Of a DNA stretch of 64,000 nt, positions 12,101 to 27,000 are shown piece by piece. Source of the stretch: Aselliscus stoliczkanus (taxonomy: Eukaryota > Chordata > Mammalia > Chiroptera > Hipposideridae). The first letter of the stretch is position 1. Every line of letters begins with the position of its first letter. The stretch spans positions 154,903,523 through 154,967,522 of the forward strand of contig CM066730.1 in assembly GCA_033961575.1 (NCBI GenBank). The letters are read 5' to 3'. Under the pieces are notes generated by a model. It was not told the origin of the DNA, ran no database searches, and worked only from the letters and a program-made list of their open reading frames with translations. The position numbers and the translations under genes are program-made.

Positions 12101-14959
12101 GCGGCCACTCAGCTCAAGGTGCTGTGTTCAATCTTAGTTGTGGGGCGGCGGGGGGGGAGGGGAGAAAGGGGTGCAGCCCACTATCCCATGCAGGAGTTGA
12201 ACTGGCAACCTTGTTGTTAGGAGCACGTGCTCTCAGCAGCTGAGCCATCCTGCCACCTGTTTGGCAGTTCAGCTTGTGTGCAGCTCACTGGCCCATGTGG
12301 GAATAGAACTGTCCATCCTGTTGCTCAGAGCTGGTGCTCTTAACCAACTGAGCCATTCAGCCAGCCCCCCATAAACTTTTTTAAAAAAATGGGAATAAGG
12401 TTCTCTTGCCATCTTTATTTTATTAAATAATATTCTGAGATGACAAGAGAAATTGTTTAAAAATCTGTTGACATTTAAACTCAACATGAGTTAATTAGTA
12501 TTTTCTCAATACTGTGCAACTGAAACAAAATAAGTTGGCAATTGTCATTTAAATCTAATTTCAAGTTTATGTTCCTTAAACCAGCCTCACTGTTCTGTTT
12601 GACATTATCAGTAATTGCTATACAACAGAACTTATAAAATAAATGTCTACTTCTAAAATGCCCTTTTATCTGTTTTACATATTGAAACCCGATTCAAGAT
12701 TTTTTTTTTTAAATCACTTGTTAAAAACAAATTAGAAAATGGAATTCGAGTTAAGTAAGTTCTTAATTAGAAACAACACATCGGCGCCTATTAATCTCCC
12801 AAGGAAATAACTGCCTGGGTTAGTCATAATATTTGAAAACTGTGTTTGTCTCTACAGAGTTCAGCACATCTTGGGGAACCTTATTATGCAGCTCGCTTTG
12901 GGTATTCCCTTGGAAATGGTCCACAAAGGCCTCCGAGTGGGGCTGGTGTACCTGGCAGGCGTGATTGCAGGTTAGTGTTCTGAGGGTAACACGAAAAACC
13001 TTTGGACTCTCAGGAGGTAATACACAAAGCAAAGGTAACAAACGTTGATAATGGGTGTCTTATTTAAGATGCATTGTACTCCCAGTATGTGCTAGGAAAC
13101 CTGATAAGCCTTGGAGATAAGTTAATTAGAGATATTAGTCACTCATTGTGACTATCCTCAGGTATCTATTTCACAGTCAGGCAGGGTTTTGCACAATTGG
13201 GAATTGTGAGTAGTTTGGTGCCTATGTGCATATATTTGGTAAAGGCCTAAGGCCAAATCATGAAGGCCCTTATGTGTCAGATGAATGATTTTTGGGAAGT
13301 AATGCGTTCAAATTTGCATTTAAGAAAGATAGCTTCAAGAAAAGATAGAGAATAGTTAAAGGGTCCCAAAGACTGAGTAGGGCCTAGTTGCAACCCACAG
13401 TGACCTCTAAAATGGGATGTGCCTAAGATGATCCATTATGGTGTGGGTGGAAAATATTAGAACTCCCATCCATTGGTTTATTTACTGGAAACATTTTAAA
13501 AAATTAAACTTCTAGTTTTGAGATAATTATAGATTTACACTGCAGTTATAAGAAGTAAATACCTAGAGGTCCCATGCACCCTTTAACCAGTTATCCCCAA
13601 TGGTAAGAGTTTGCAAAACTGTATAGTATAATACCACAACCAGGATAGACACAAAGATACAATCAAGGTTCAAAACATTTCCAACACCACAGCTATACTC
13701 TCTTCCCTCCCACCCGACACCCTCCTTTACCTCTGGCAACCTCTAACCTGTTCTCTATTTCTATAATTTTCTCACTTCAAGAATGTTCTATAGGGCCGGC
13801 CGAGTGGCGCGGTGGTTAAGCGCTGGCTTGGGAAGCCAGCGGCCCCAGTTTGGGTCCCACATATAAGGGCCAGTGACACTGCCCTCAAAAAAAGAATGTT
13901 CTATAAATGGAATGATAAACCGTATAAAGTTTTTTGGGATTGGCTTTCTTCACTTGGCATAATATTGTGGAGATTATCTAGGTTGTTGCATGTACCAATA
14001 GTTCATTTTTATTGCTGAGTAGTATTCTACAGTATGGATGTACCACGGTTTGTTTAATCCTTCATTCATTGGAGGGTATCTGGGTTGTTTCCAGTTTTTG
14101 GCTATCACAAATAAAGCTCTTATAAACATTTGCATAGAGGTTTTTGTGAATATCAGTACAGAGTTTTGTGAACCTGAGTTTTCATTTCTCTAGGATAAAT
14201 GTCCAAGAGCCCACTTGCTGGGTTCCATGGTAATTGCATTTGAGTTTTGTAAGAACCAACCAAAACGTTTTCCAGAATGGCTGTCCTATTTTACATTCCT
14301 CCTAGTATTGTATAAGTGATTCAGTTTTCCACATGCTTATCAGCTTTTGGTGTTGTCACTACTTTTGTATTTTAGCTTTGCTAATAAATAATAGTGATAT
14401 CTCATCATGGTCTTAATTAGCATTTCCCTAATGGCTGATGATGTTGAACACCTTTACATGTACTTACTTGCCATTTGTATCTCCTCTTTAGTGAAGTGTC
14501 TGTTCATGTCTTTTGTCCATTTTCTAATTCATTATTTTTCTTTTACTGTTGAATTTTAAGCGTTCTTTATATATTCTAGATCCTAGTTCTTTATTGAATA
14601 TGTAGTTTGCAGATACTTTTCTTTTCTCTCAGTCCGTAGTTTCTCTTGTCATTATCTTAACAGGGTCTTTCATAGAGCAAAAGTTTTTAATTTTGATGAA
14701 GTCCAATTGATCAATTTTTCCTTTTATGAATCATGCTTTTGGTGTCACATCTTTTTTTTTTTTTTTTTTTAATGTAACCACCTTACTGGATTGAAGGACT
14801 CAGTCAAGCCAGTGAAATGTCTGTCCACACTTGTGAGGCAGGGACACACTGCAGGTGCCAGTGTTCGCACACACCCAGGGCCAACGCAGAATTACAGGCC
14901 ATGCTCTCATTGCATTTCCTAGTTTTTTAACTTCTGATTGATTCATTTATGACACATTT

Positions 14960-15018
<59 letters not shown>

Positions 15019-18000
15019 TATTTTAAGGGCAGTGTCACTGGCCCTCATACATGGGATCCGAACCTGGGCCGCTGGCGTCCCAAGGCAGCTCTTAACCACC
15101 GCGCCACTCGGCCGGCCCCTGGTGTCACATCTAAGAACTCTTCACAGAGCCCTAGGTCTTAAACATTTTTTCCTAGGGTATCTTCTAAAGTTTTACATAA
15201 TATGTGATGCATTTGAATTGGTTAATTTTTATATGAGGTGTTTAGATTGAGGTTCTTTTTGTTTATTTGCCTATGGATATCCAATTACTTCAGAACAATC
15301 TGTTAAAGACTACTGAATTGCTTTTGCAGCTTTGTCAAAAAATCAGTTGGCTGTAATTGCATGGGACTATTTCTGGGTTCTCCTTTTTGTTCCGTTGATT
15401 GATGTGTCCATCCCTCCACCAATACCACAGAGTCAATGCCACTGCAGCTACATAAAAGTTTTGAAATCAGAGTGATTCCTCTCATTTTTTGCTCATTTAA
15501 AAGAGTAGTTTATGCATTTTTCTTTTTACAAAAAGATGGTGTCTAATTTGCTGCCTTTTTTTTGTGATAACAAAAGGCTTTCAGCAGTAAGCTAACAGAT
15601 GTTGAAAAACAAGCAGGGGACATATCCCTTTGAGGACATAATATCATTTTTCTTTCAAGGAATAAGAATGTAACTATGTTTCCAAAAATACTCATGCTAT
15701 GAAAAAGGCATTTTGAAAACTGGTCATTGGAAATCATTCCATGTTTCTGAGATTTTGCTTCTGAAAATGGTGCAACAACTCTTCACGTTCACACTAAAAA
15801 AGCTAGGAAACAATTTCCTAATCTGTTTTGAATTCTCAGGGAAGAGTTTTAGTACATTTTAAACTTATAATACTTGCTGATTAGTTTGCAAGAACTAATG
15901 ACTGACATTAGGAAAGGTGGGAATCATAGTCAAATTACAGCAAAATTTTTGCATAATTGGAATAAAGACAGCTAATGATGCAATTCTTCCATTTTAAATT
16001 ACACATCAGTTTTTTTGTTTGTTTGTTTGTTTGTTTGTTTTGAGGGCAGTGTCACCGGCCCTCATATGTGGGACCGAACCAGGGCCGCTGGCTTCCCAAG
16101 CCAGCACTTAACCACCGCGGCCACTCGGCCGGCCCTACACATCAGTTTTTAATTTTATATTTTGGCTATGATAGGGATTAAGAGAAAATGTCTATGGACA
16201 AATAATTGAATTTAGAAGTATAAGTAGCCCCCCTTATCCACTGGGGGTACATTCCAAGACCCCGAGTGGATGCCTGAAACTGTGGATAGTACCAAACCTT
16301 ATGTATACTGTTTTGCCTATACATACATATCTATGATAACATTTAGTTTATAAATTGGGCACAGTGAGAGATTAACAACAATAATAATGAAATAGAACAA
16401 TTATAACAATGTACTGTAATAAAAGATGTAAATGTGATCTCTTGAAATATTGTACTGTATGTACAGTGAGGGTCCGCTGGACAAAGGGATGAGTCACGTC
16501 CTGGGTGGGATGGAGCGGAATGGGATGAGATTTCATCATGCTACTCACAACGGCACTCAATTTAAAACTTAAGAGTTTATTTCTGGAATTTTCCATTTAA
16601 TATTTTCAGACTGTGGTTGACTGTAACTGAAATTCTGGACAATTGTATCTGTATTTCTGTGTCATGATATTTGACCAGGATTTAAAAAAATAGTGAAGCT
16701 TATTTAATAAAACTACTCATTGAAAGAATTTTTTTAAACTAAAAACTATTTTCTTAGAGCACAGTTTTAGGTTCGCAGCAAAATTGAGAGGAAGGTACAG
16801 AGATTTCCCAAACACCCCATCCTTACACGTGCACAGCCTCCTCCATTATCAGCCTCCCCCAATAGAATGGTACATTTCTTACAATTGATGAACGTACATT
16901 GACATATCATAATCACCCAAGTCCATAAAAGATGGATTCACTCTTGGTGTTGTGTCTTCTACTATGGTTTTGGACAAATGTGTAATGATATGTATCCACA
17001 TAGTATCATACAGAGTATTTTCACTGCCCTAAAAATCCTGTGTGTTCTGCCTAGTCATCCTTCCTCCTACCCTCAACGCCCAACCCCCGGCAACCACTGA
17101 ATGCCTTTTCCAGAATGTCATATAGCTGGAATCATATAGTATGTATCCTTTTCATATTGGCTTCCTTCACTTAGTAATATGTGTTAAAGTTTTCCCTATA
17201 TCTTTTCATAGCTTGGTAAGTGTTTTTTATTTTTATACTAGTAACAAAGTAAACATAATTTAAAAACACTGTGTAATTAATATGTCCCATCCTTTAAAAT
17301 TCTATTTTTGTGTGTGTGTTTTTTAAAACATATTAGCGCAGTAGTGCACAAACATGTAATTTATAAGTAAGTCAACATACCTACATTGCAGTGGATGGTT
17401 GTGTTAGTTTCTGGGGCTACCATGCCCAAGAGTTACAAATTGGATGGCACAAATATGTAATTTATAAGTAAGTCAACATACCTACATTGCAGTGGATGGT
17501 TGTGTTAATTTCTGGGGCTACCATGCCCAAGAGTTACAAATTGGATGGCTTAAAACAACAGAACTGCAGAACAACAGAACTACAGAATTGTCTCACAGTT
17601 TTGGGGGCTAGAAGTCTGAAATCAAGGTGTCAACAGGACCACGCTCCCTCCTCTGATACCTGTGGAGGAGAATCCTTCCTTGCCCCTCCCTAGCTTGTGG
17701 CGGTGGCCATCCGTCCTTGGCATTCCTTGGTTTGTAGTGGCAGCACTTCTGTCTCTGCCTCAGTGTCCTTGTTTCTTATGACACAATCACATTGGTTCAG
17801 GGGCCCATTATACTCCACTATGACCTCACTGTAACTAATCACATCTGTAAGAGTCCTATTTCTAGGTCACATTCTGGGCAGTGGGGGGAGGGGTTAGGAC
17901 TTAAACATATCTTTTTGGGGGGCACAGTCCACCCAATTGCAGTGCTCAGAATTTTTAACCATCAAAACTTTACCAGCCTCCTAGAGCAGAGGGCATGGAA

Positions 18001-21000
18001 GCTGCCATGAGATGGAACTGGCAAGGCTTGGTTACAGCTCCCCATCCTACTTCCCACCTACGTTTGTGGATCCAGTTTTTCCAGCTTCTACTTCTGTTCC
18101 TGCTTTTTTTTTTTTTTTCCCCTGATCTTAAAAACCTTTTGTGATGGTCAGGCTCTACCTGGCTCCAGCATCTACATTCCTGTTTCCCCCACAACTTGAT
18201 TTCAACCTGTAGAATCAGCTCTGCCCCAGTTTCAGAGAGAACATGAATAACCTGTTCGGATCCTTGCCTATTTTTTGCAATAGCTTCTTGGCAGGTATCT
18301 CTACGCTACTCTGGTCTATCCTTTACACTGCTGCTTGGGTCACCTTCCTCAAACACAGATTAGATCCCATTATATCCTTCCTAGAACACTCAGTGGTCAA
18401 AAGGAAGCTGAAATGCCCAAGATTGCTCTTCATTACCCTCCACTGCCTGGCTCTGTTGCCTTTCTTTTCTTTTCTATTTTGCTTTTTGGAAGAATGAACT
18501 TCTTTATTAATGTTAAAAAAAGAAATTATACACAAAGAGGTTAGGGGAAGACTTGATGTAAAATGTTCTTTCTGAAACCGTTTTTTTGAGATATGACTGA
18601 CACACAAAAATTTATATGTATTTAATGTATACAACTTGGTGAGTTTGGAGATAAGCATACACTCATGACACCATCACCACAATCTATATCACAAACATAT
18701 CCATCACCTCCCGAAGTTTCTTCCTGCCTGTTGTCTTTCTTGCTTTGCTATTTTTCTAGATTCCTTCATAGGCAATATACTTTAATTCTAATTTCCTTAC
18801 TCTTGCTCCTGGCAAAGTGTGGTCCATGGATCAGCAGCACTGGCGTTACTGGGAGCTTGTTGAAATGCAGAATGTGGGGCCCACACCCGACCTACTAATC
18901 AGAATCTGTAGTTGAACGAACCTACAGGTGATTGAGAAGCACTCCAGCCCAAGCCCCTCTAATCTGACTGACCATCAGAACCAACTGGAGAACTTGTTAC
19001 AACTGATGCCATCCAGCTCCCACCTAGCTCTAACGAATCAGAATTTCTGGTCATATGGCCCTGGGATCTGTGTGTTTTGGTTTTCTGTTTAGTGAGTTAT
19101 AACTGACATACAATATGCTGCACACATATAAAGTGTACAATTTGATAAGTTTTGATATGTGTATATAACCATGAAACTATCACCACAATCAAGATAATGA
19201 ACTTATCCATTGCTCCCCCAAAAGTTTCCTTGTGCCTCTTGGAAATTCCTCCTCCTGCATCTCCCTGCCCCTTCCCCACCTTCACCTGGCAACCACTGAT
19301 CAGTATAGATTAATTTGTGTTTTCTAGAATTTTATATAAATGGAAGCATAGAGTATGTACTCTTTTTTTTGGTCTGGCCTCTGTCACTCAGCACAATTAT
19401 TTTGAGATTTATCCATGTTGTATATATCAATAGTTGATTCCTTTTTATTGCTGAGTAGTATTTCATTATATAGATATACGAATTTGTTTAATCCATTCTC
19501 CTGTTGGTGGACATTTGGGTTGTTTCCAGTTTGGGGCTATTACAAATGAAGCAACCATAAATGTGTGTGTACAAGTCTTTGTGTGGACATATATTTTAAT
19601 TTCTCTTGGATAAATACTTAGGAATGGAATGGAGGTGTAGTTAAATTTTAAGAAGCTGCCAAACTTTTAAAATAGCTTTACTGAAATATAATTCACCATA
19701 CAATCCACTCATTTAAACTGTATAATAAAAAAAATAAAGTGTATAATTAAATATTTTTTAGTTAATTCGCAGGGTTATGCACCCATCATCGTAATCTATT
19801 TTAGAACAATTCTGTCCCCCAGAGAAACCCTGTACCCCTTAGCAATCACTCCCTAGTCCATCCTACAGCCCTTCTCCAGCTTCAGGCAACCGCTAATTTA
19901 CGTTCTGTCTCTTTAGATTTGCCCATTCTGGACATTTCACACAAATGAAATCATAGGCTATGTGGTCTTTTTTACTTAGCATGTTTTTATTGTTCATCCA
20001 TGTTGTAGTGCATATCAGTGCTTCATTTCTTTTTATTACTGGACAATATTCCACTGTATGGATGTACCATATTTTCTTTATCCATTAATCAATTGATGGA
20101 CATTTTGGTTGTCTTCACTTTTTGGTTATTATGAATAATACTGCTAGGAACATTTGTGTGTAAGTTTTTGTGTAGATCCTTTGGGTATAAACCTGTGCAT
20201 GAACTGTTAGGTCATATGGTACAAAATGACACCATTTTATATCACCCAAAGTTCTAGTTCCTCCACTTCCTAAAAAACACTTGGTATCATCCACCTTTTT
20301 CATTTTAGCCAATCTAAAATGTGTATAACGATATCTCATTGGGTTTTAATTTGCATTTCCTAATGATTAATGATGATAAATGTCTTTTCATGTGCTCATT
20401 TGCTGTTCATATATCTTCTATCTATGGTAAAGTATGTATAAATCTTTTGCCCATCTAAAAATTGGATTATATTCCTTATTCGGTATATTATATATTCTGA
20501 TTACAAGTCCTTTATTAGATATATGACATGCAAATATTTTCTCCTAGTCAATTGCTTGTCTTTTCATTCTCTTAATGGTAACTTTTGAAGAATTTAAGTT
20601 TTAAATTTTGATTACGTGTAATTTATTAGTTTTTAAATTTTAGGAATTGTGCGTTTCAGTGTCATATCTAAGAAATTTTGCCTAGCCCAAGGTCACAAAG
20701 ATTTTCTCCTATGCTTTGTTCTAGAAGTTTTATAATTTTAGGCTTTACATATTGGTCTGTGGTCCATTTTATACATGGTACAAGGTATATAGAGAGGGCC
20801 AAAAAAATGTATATAGTTTAAGAAAGGAAAATATTTAGTACATACTGATAACAAAAGATGAATACAAGTCACGTTTGTCTTCTGCAAATACAAGATGTGC
20901 TCAAAGTGGTTACCATCAGCTTCCAGACACTTATTATGGTGAACTACTGTTTGAGCATAGATAACTTCTCTTAAAATTTGTATACATTTTTTTTTTGGCA

Positions 21001-24000
21001 CCCCTGGTATATACTGGTATCATTTTTTGCATGTGGATATTTCTACTTGATAGCTTTTCCCTTTTTTCTAAGGATTTCCTTGACTATTTTTTGTAGTTAG
21101 GGTCTGCTGATCATCAATTCTTTCAGTCTCTGTACATCTGAAAAAAAAATGTTTTGAAATATATTTTTACTAGGCATAGAGTTCTAGCTTGACAGTATTT
21201 CTCTTTCAGTACTTTAAAGATGCTACTGTGCTGTTTTCTCATTTGTGTTGTTTCTAATGTGAAATCATTTATGATCTTTTATGATCATTTATGATCATAT
21301 CTCAGTATGGCATATATCTTTTTATTCTGGCTGTTTTTAAGACTTTTACTGGTTTTGAGCCATGTGGCTTTGTTGGGTTTTGTTTTGTTTTGTTTTTCAT
21401 GTTTCTTGTGCTTGAGGGTTGTTGAGCTTCTTGGATCTGTGGGTTTATAGTTTTCATAAAGCTTTGGTAAAATTTGGCCATAATTTCTTCAAATATTTTT
21501 TTCTGTACCTGCCTTCTCTTTGGGGACTCCAATTAGGTATTTATTAGGCTGTTGAAATTGACCCACAGCTCATTGCTACTATATGCATTTTTTAAATATT
21601 CTTTGTGTGTTTCATTGTGGGCAGTTTTATTGCCATGTCTTCATGATCACTAATCTTTTCTTCAGCAATGTCTAATCTGCCAATAATCTCAACAAGTTTA
21701 TATTTTTCATTTTAGACATTATAATTTTCATCTTTAGAAATTTGATTTGTGTATGTTTTATATCTTATATGGCTCTATGGCTCTATTTAACTTTTTTTTA
21801 AAAAGATTTTATTGGGGAATTGGGGGAGGGGAACAGCGTTGGGGAATCAGGGAAGGGGAACAGACAAGTTGCAGTCTTTTTGTTCTTCGGTCTAGTTGCG
21901 GAGGACGTTGCTTCACTGGCCCATGTGGGTATCGTCACTGCGCTCTTCCCGGATGAGGCAGATCGGTCGCCCAGCCTCTGGATGTTGCTCACCGCGGCTA
22001 TTGGCAGCTCACGGCTGGCTGCCAGCTGCTCACGCTGGCTGCCAGCCACTCACTGTAGCCTATGGCAGCCCACTGCAGCAGGGGCTACAGCCTACACGGT
22101 CGCCGAGGCTCACACAGCCCAACTCCAGGTGGAGCTGTTGTTAGCTGTAGAGGGCAGTGTCACTGGCCCTCATGTGGGATCCGAACCGGGAGCCGCTGGC
22201 ATCCCAAAACCAGCTCTTAACCAACGTGCCACTCGGCCGGCCCTCTATTTAACCTTTGAACATATAGAATGTAGTTGTAATAATTATTTATTGCCCTTAT
22301 CTGCTAAATCTAACACCTGTGTCAGTTTGGATAGGTCTTAATTGATTTTTCTCTTCATTATGTGTCATATTTTCCTGCTTCTCTGGCAATTATTATTTGT
22401 ATGCTAGACATTTTACCTTTGGATGGTGCACATTACTGTATTCCTATAGATATTCCTTAGGTTTGTTTTGGAACTCAGTTACTTAGAAGCAGTTTGCTCC
22501 TTTCTGGTAAGATTTATTAGTTTGAAACTATGTTTTTGAGTCATGTTTAGTGCTAATTATTTCCCACTGCTGGTGCAGGGCCCTCTTGTGTATTTTACTC
22601 AATGCCCCATGAATTATGATTTTTTTCATTTGAAAAGTTACTTAGCTTCTCAGGTGCTGTGTGAGCAAGAGGTACTCTTTGCTCTACTCCTTTCTGGTGA
22701 CTCTTTTCTTGACTTGGATAATTTCCTCATATGCTCCTCTCTGGGGTTCTCTATGCAGGTCTGTCCTCTCTGGTGCTCTGTCTTTCAAACTCTTAACATT
22801 TCCGTTTTTCTGGATTCTAAACTCTATTTCATCAACTTGCTGAGATCTATCCAGGTTCCCCCATCATGCACTGCAGCCTGTAATCTCTCTCAAGGCAGTA
22901 AACTGGGCAATCAGATAACTCATTTACTCTTTTGTCTTGCATTTACTTTTTGTCTTACAGGGTTCACTGTCCTTTGTTATCTGATGTCCAGTATCTTGAA
23001 GACCATAGTTTCACATATTTTCTCCAGTGCTTTTAGCTATTTCAGGTGGGAGGGGAAATCTTATCTTTGGAACTCCATCATGGCCAGAGTAGACATTTGT
23101 ATCTGTATTCTAAAAAATAAATTTCTCATGATTAAGTGTAACCACATTAGTCTATAGGTTAACACTTGAAAAACATCGCTCTAATCCTATTGAAACACTT
23201 CTCACTGATCTTCATCACCCATATAACTTTGTTTCTATGCCTTTGCTTTTCCATATCCCTAGGTCCTCTTTGTTTTCCCTGTCCAAATATTAAAGATTCT
23301 TCATAGTTTAATAAAAAAGCTATCTCATCCTTCTCAGAGTAGCAGGGCCTCCACCTCTGTGTTATGAAAGTCATTCCTTCCTAGGTGCTTTCCTAACAAA
23401 TTTATTACTTTTTAAAAATCAGGGCCGGCTGAGTGGCGCGGTGGTTAAGCGCTGGCTTGGGAAGCCAGCAGCCCCGGTTCGGATCCTACATATGAAGGCC
23501 AGTGACACTGCCCTCAAAAAAAATAAAAAAATAAAAAAATAAAAATCATAGTAGTTGTTATATTCTGCATTTTATAACTGTTTGCCCACCCATTTATAAG
23601 ATTCCTAAGGTTAGACACTTTGTCTTTCTTGCACAAAGAAGGTATTATACTGTATCTTAAGGAATGAAGGAGAGTTTTGAAAGTAAGAGAATAAGTAATA
23701 GAAATAAGCAGTATGGAAAGACCATCTTAGAGTTTGCATAAAGTGGTTTTAAAGTCTTGTTTTGGTTCAGACAATCTAAGATTGGGTTAGCAGATAGGTT
23801 TCATCTTGCTTGGTGAATCTGATTGAATGGCACGTTGAGAAGGATTCTGAGGCCACATCTTGACTCTCTGAGAAAGCTAGCCATTAGATAGTAAAATGTT
23901 GGTGTCTCAGGTATTTTGATAGTTTTGGCTAAACATGTGGGATATTTTGCAACAATAGCTAACACGTATATAATACATGTCAGGCAGTGTTCTAAGCATC

Positions 24001-27000
24001 ATGCACATATCAGCTCATTTACTTCCTGTGACATCCTATTGAGGTAAATTCTATTAATATTCCCATTTTGTAGCAGGGAAAGAGAGATTAAGGCACAGAG
24101 AGATTAAGAAACTTGCTCAAGTCACACAGCTGGCAATTCTGGCTCCAGACTCTTGTGCTCTTATCACTATTATACTGTCTTCATAGTGAACATTTAATGT
24201 TTCAGAAAAAACTGAGGTAATTAATCCACAAAGCTATACTTTTATAGTATGGGAGGGACAAAGTGAATATGTTGCTTGTTAACGTGATAACGGCTCAAAC
24301 TTCACAAACTTTTACCTTCATTAGATTTAACTTTCGTGATTCTTATAGTCATGTCTGAACCTTTGTGTTTGATTTCCTTAGGATCTCTTGCCAGCTCCAT
24401 CTTTGATCCACTTAAATATCTTGTGGGCGCCTCAGGAGGAGTCTACGCTCTGATGGGAGGCTATTTTATGAATGTTCTAGTGGTAAGAACTTTGGGAATG
24501 GAACCTATGGACCTTTTTTTTTTTTTTAAACAATAACTGGTATTTGGTTTAGAGAATCTTCATATATAAATACTTACTGAGTACTCATCTTCCTTTAGAC
24601 AACCAGAGTTTTCCTTTTATATTTTATCTTTACTTTCCCCCTTATCTCAAAAGTAATAAAATACTAAATAAAATTTAGTGTGAAAAATAGAAAGTTGAAA
24701 GACCCAATGTAGTATTTGTTAACAGTTTGTTATACATCCTTTCAGACCTTTTTCTATATGTATGCAAAATCCTACTAATATTAATACTACAAGGGGCCGG
24801 CCGAGTGGCTCAGTTGGTTAAGAGCTCGCTTGAGAGTGCGAGCTGAGCTCTGAGCAACAGCTGTTTGAGGCCAGCCTGAGCTGAGTTGCCGTTGAGCTGC
24901 CAACAGGTGGCAGGATGGCTCAGCTAAAAAAAAAAAAAAAAAAAAAATATTAATACTACAAAAGTGGAACCACCCTTATATTGTTCTGCATCTTAACATC
25001 GAGTATCCTGACCATCTGCCTGCCCATGTCAGTTCACAGAAATCCACCTCCATGTTTTCAAGTGCTCCACAGCACCCTCTATAGAGGTGTATTCTGCCTT
25101 ATTTAATCTTTCACTGAAAATAATGTGGGGTGATTCCAGCTTTTCACATTTACAAATAATGCTATAAAGCATGTTCTTTTATATTTATGTTTTTGCAGTT
25201 GTGTGATTTTTTTTTGTAGGATAAATTCTTAGAAGTAGATTTTAATACCAAATTGCCCTCCAAAATTCACATACTATTTTACACTCCCATGATATAGTAT
25301 GTGAGAATGCCAACCACTTTTTAAAACAGGCTAAAATCCTGGCTAGTTCTTGGGGCTGGCCAAGTGGCTCAGTTGGTTAAGAGCTCACTCAAGAGTGTGA
25401 GCTGAGCTCCAAGCAACAGCAGTTCCATGCCAGCCCGAGCTGAGCTGCTGTTGAGCTGCCAACAGGTGGCAGGATGGCTCAACTTAAAAAATAAATAAAT
25501 AAATAAATAAAATCCTGGCTAGTTCTTAACCCTTTAACCACATAAGTATACTTTAAAATATAATTTTTTTATATTTTATTTACATATTTATACTTTAAAC
25601 ATACTGCAGAAGGAAAAATATGAAGTAATTATAAAGCTGTTCCATAAAATAGAAGTCATTTAAAAAAATGGTTTTCAAACTTTGGATTGCAATCACCAGT
25701 GGTTGTGAACTCAGTTTAAGGGCTGTGAAAAATTAAACAAAAAGAAAAAAAAGAAAAAAAAATTCAGTATGCATTATGTGTAATAAGAGTAAGTGCTGTT
25801 TGATTTACGTGTGTACTGGATTGTTATGTAAATTATTTCTTATTATAGGCCGTGGTCACAACAATTTGAAAATAATTGATTTAGAATAAACACAGCTATT
25901 CCAGCATCTTTACTCTTTGGGAAGAGAGTTAGTAACTTGACAGGAAAGTGAATCAATAGATTCAAGTGGAAATGTCTTTCTGACTCAGTTCTCTAGTAAC
26001 ACACAAGGGTACTGCAGGCTGGACTGAGATTTTTCAAAGCTAAAATTAAAATTTTTTTGAGGGGCAACTGGTTAGTTCTGTTGGTTAGAACGTAGTGCTC
26101 ATAACACCAAAGTTGCCAGTTCGATCCCCACATGAGCCACGGAGCTGTGCCCTCCACAACTAGATTGAAACAACTATTTGACTTGGAGCTGATGGGTCCT
26201 GGAAAAACACTGTTCCCCAATTAAAATAAAAATGAAACATTTTTTTTGAAATTATCTAAAAAAAAAATAAGGTAATACTCAAATTTTAGTTAAGCCTTTC
26301 CTAACTGCTACCCAGAAAGAGGACATAGAAATATCAAATGAATATTAACTAAAACACTTGGAAATATTTCATTAGACTTAGTTTGACAACATCTATCATC
26401 TATCTATCTATCATCTATTATCTATCTATCTCATGTTCAGTGTTGATTTTATATTATTTATTTTTAGATTATTTTCTATAATAAAATTGTGTCTAGTTTA
26501 TATCATGGAATTAAATGTCATGTTTCATTTTGTTGTCCAAAGTCCACCAAGTTTTCCAAATACATTTGAAAACGGGGCTGTTACACCAATGCTCTGTTCT
26601 ACAATTATCTGACACTCAAACTTTATTTTGAAAAAGCAGATGAGGAGGGAGTACGGTGGATGTTTCATTTGCCAATAGATAGTTTATCTTATTATTATTT
26701 GTCTCTTTACAAGAATTTTCGAGAAATGATCCCAGCCTTTGGAATTGTCAGACTACTGATCGTCATTCTTATAAGTAAGTTTGTTTTGTGAACACTTCAC
26801 ACCTTCAGTTTTATTGGTTCACTCTTCAGAAGGTCTTCTCACATTTCCTAAACACTAAATCTAGGATGACTGCTAGGCTAGTCAGAAAATTGTCAGCTCC
26901 ATGGCCCTAAGCAGAAAGGTGTGAAAGGAGGGCTTTCACAGACCCTCGGGCGTGGTTCTAAGAGGTGCTTAGTAACTGTTTTTGCTTCTAGTTTTTTTCT

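Larger units (their letters stand above)
13497..15540 (-). repeat. L1M LINE fragment, interrupted by two SINE events
   Basis: Recognisable minus-strand L1 3' sequence (e.g. gttgtttccagtttttggct, aagtttttaattttgatgaa). Broken by the SINE at 13793-13888 and by the insertion at 14753-15119, after which the L1 resumes with the duplicated tggtgtcacatct. Confidence 0.75.
19078..22560 (-). repeat. Long L1M block with a MITE and a SINE inserted
   Basis: Successive minus-strand L1 pieces: 3' ends at 19078-19660 and 19665-20789, then further L1 at 21009-21791 and 22243-22560 (ttgagcttcttggatctgtg, ggccataatttcttcaaata). They are separated by a mariner-like element and a SINE. The end beyond 22560 is unclear. 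Confidence 0.7.

Noticed and set aside
13793..13888. tRNA-like A and B boxes (here and in about 30 other places)
   Set aside because: They belong to dispersed tRNA-derived SINEs with A-tails and target-site duplications; they are not tRNA genes.
22543..23157. 204-codon plus-strand frame in an RHBDL2 intron
   Set aside because: No recognisable domain, and it lies at the end of an L1 block; most likely a chance open frame.
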